NCBI GenBank assembly: GCA_964520875.1
Contig: CAZFQJ010000092.1
Coordinates: 1-6,701 of the forward strand
Source: SIG673 sp964520875
GTDB taxonomy: Bacteria > Bacillota > Clostridia > Oscillospirales > CAG-272
Reading direction: 5' to 3'
DNA: 6,701 bases
Position numbers and translations under genes: made by a program. Below, in pieces: positions 5,758 through 6,701 of this stretch; positions within the stretch are counted from its first letter, which is position 1, and each line of letters starts with the position of its first letter. The notes under the pieces are model-generated. The model made no database searches. It saw only the letters and a program-made list of their open reading frames with translations, and was not told the origin of the DNA.

Positions 5758-6701
5758 TTAAACAGTTTCTCCGAGGTTCGGAGCGTCGAAAAATTCCACT
5801 TCGGGTGTGCCGTGACCGTCGGTCTCAAATACTATTATCTCGTTATCGCCCTCGCGTAATACCGGTGCGGGAACATAAAGAGTTTTCTGCGGACCTCTGT
5901 CGTTCCAATAACGTCCGAGGTTGAAGCCGTTGATAGTGACGAATCCCTTACGGAAGCCTTCAAGTCCTATGAATGTGTCGGCGGGAGAGCCTTCTATCTT
6001 AAAACTTCCGCGAAGGAATGCGGGGCGTCCGTCGAATGACGTATCGTCGGTATATTCAAGAGAGGAGAGGTCGTCCATTGTGACAGAGGTCATGTCCCAA
6101 CCGAAATGGAACATCTGTCCGAGCCTTATGCCGCCGAAGATACCCTTTTTGTCGAACAATTTCGTGCCGTAGTTTACTCTTCCGCAGTTTTCGACAAGTA
6201 TGTCGAGCTTGACCTTCTCGCCCTTGGCAAGCGCTATCTTTATGCTATCCTTCTGCCTTGTGCGCTCGCGTATTCCGACAAGCTTTCCGTCTATGAATAC
6301 CTGCGCGCGGTCGTGGACGTGTTCGAGCTCAAGCTCTCTTTCCTCGCACGGTCCGGTAAGTGTAGTCGAATACATTATGTAACCGAAATCCTGTCCGACC
6401 TCTTCCATTGAGAGCGGAGCGGCGTTGCTCGTAACTCTTCCGATGTTTTTGAGATTTTCGAAGAACGGGGCGCGTTCCGTGAGCTTTACTTTGCCGTATG
6501 CGGCTTTCGGGGTGTTTTCCACCGCGATATCGCAGTATCCGCCGTTGAATTTCGCAAGCTCTTCTCTGACCGCATAATACGTAGGCGTCATATCGCCGGC
6601 TTCTGAAAGAGGACAACTGTAATCGTAGCTCGTGACCGTGGGCTGGTATTCCGTTCCCGTGTGATTTGCGCCGTTCGTAAATCCGAAATTCGTTCCGCCG
6701 T
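5758..6701 (-). CDS. GH35 beta-galactosidase, C-terminal fragment (5' end outside window)
   Basis: The frame stays open to the right edge, so the Met at 6591 is internal; 313 residues are visible. The fragment begins GGTNFGFTNGAN, then YQPTVTSYDYSCPLSEAGD. This is the last strand of the GH35 TIM barrel, normally GGTNFGF followed by YDYDAPLSEAGD. Two beta-sandwich domains follow, with HVHDRAQVFIDGKLVG (about fragment 130-145) and GFVTINGFNLGRYW with PQKTLYVPAPVLREGDNEII, typical of the galactose-binding-like C-terminal domains. Family enzymes release terminal beta-galactose from glycans with retention. The acid/base and nucleophile glutamates lie upstream of the window, as would any signal peptide, so localisation is unknown. 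The usual YDYDAP is YDYSCP here, outside the known catalytic glutamates. The NSS transporter gene follows 51 bp downstream with no terminator between them. Confidence 0.94.
   Translation of the reverse strand, partial: GGTNFGFTNGANHTGTEYQPTVTSYDYSCPLSEAGDMTPTYYAVREELAKFNGGYCDIAVENTPKAAYGKVKLTERAPFFENLKNIGRVTSNAAPLSMEEVGQDFGYIMYSTTLTGPCEERELELEHVHDRAQVFIDGKLVGIRERTRQKDSIKIALAKGEKVKLDILVENCGRVNYGTKLFDKKGIFGGIRLGQMFHFGWDMTSVTMDDLSSLEYTDDTSFDGRPAFLRGSFKIEGSPADTFIGLEGFRKGFVTINGFNLGRYWNDRGPQKTLYVPAPVLREGDNEIIVFETDGHGTPEVEFFDAPNLGETV

Overview
The window looks like a chromosomal segment of a gut-type Bacillota (Clostridia-like) bacterium. I base this on four things: SD-led genes, sigma-A promoters in AT-rich gaps, a yybP-ykoY riboswitch ahead of mntP, and a saccharolytic gene set in moderate-GC coding DNA. 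The genus cannot be read from the sequence alone.

Layout. One rightward gene fragment (2-1210) is the C-terminal part of a GH38 alpha-mannosidase. It converges on a leftward GH78-like alpha-L-rhamnosidase (1250-3337), and the two share one hairpin terminator in a 39-bp gap. Everything else also lies on the minus strand. Reading leftward from the right edge, these are the C-terminal part of a GH35 beta-galactosidase (5758 to the window edge), an LeuT-fold sodium:amino-acid symporter of the NSS family (4306-5706), a manganese exporter mntP (3447-4028) with its own promoter and Mn2+ riboswitch (4052-4261), and the rhamnosidase with its own promoter.

Functional reading. Three different exo-glycosidase families (alpha-mannose, alpha-rhamnose and beta-galactose type) lie within 6.7 kb, which points to a glycan-scavenging locus. 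No transporter for the released sugars is visible. The NSS symporter follows the GH35 gene by 51 bp and may be co-transcribed with it. mntP is a metal-homeostasis gene set between them with its own switch.

The most informative non-coding element is the mntP leader. It has a near-consensus extended -10 promoter, an aptamer with a weak 8-bp P1 closing helix, an alternative hairpin that competes with P1, and an intrinsic terminator. A segment inside the alternative hairpin can form about 18 base pairs with the terminator. This gives a concrete model for Mn2+-dependent antitermination. I found no CRISPR array, mobile element, tRNA/rRNA or clearly novel system. Three observations deserve a second look: the riboswitch switching helices, the short GH78-like enzyme lacking a C-terminal domain, and the lack of a terminator between mntP and the rhamnosidase.
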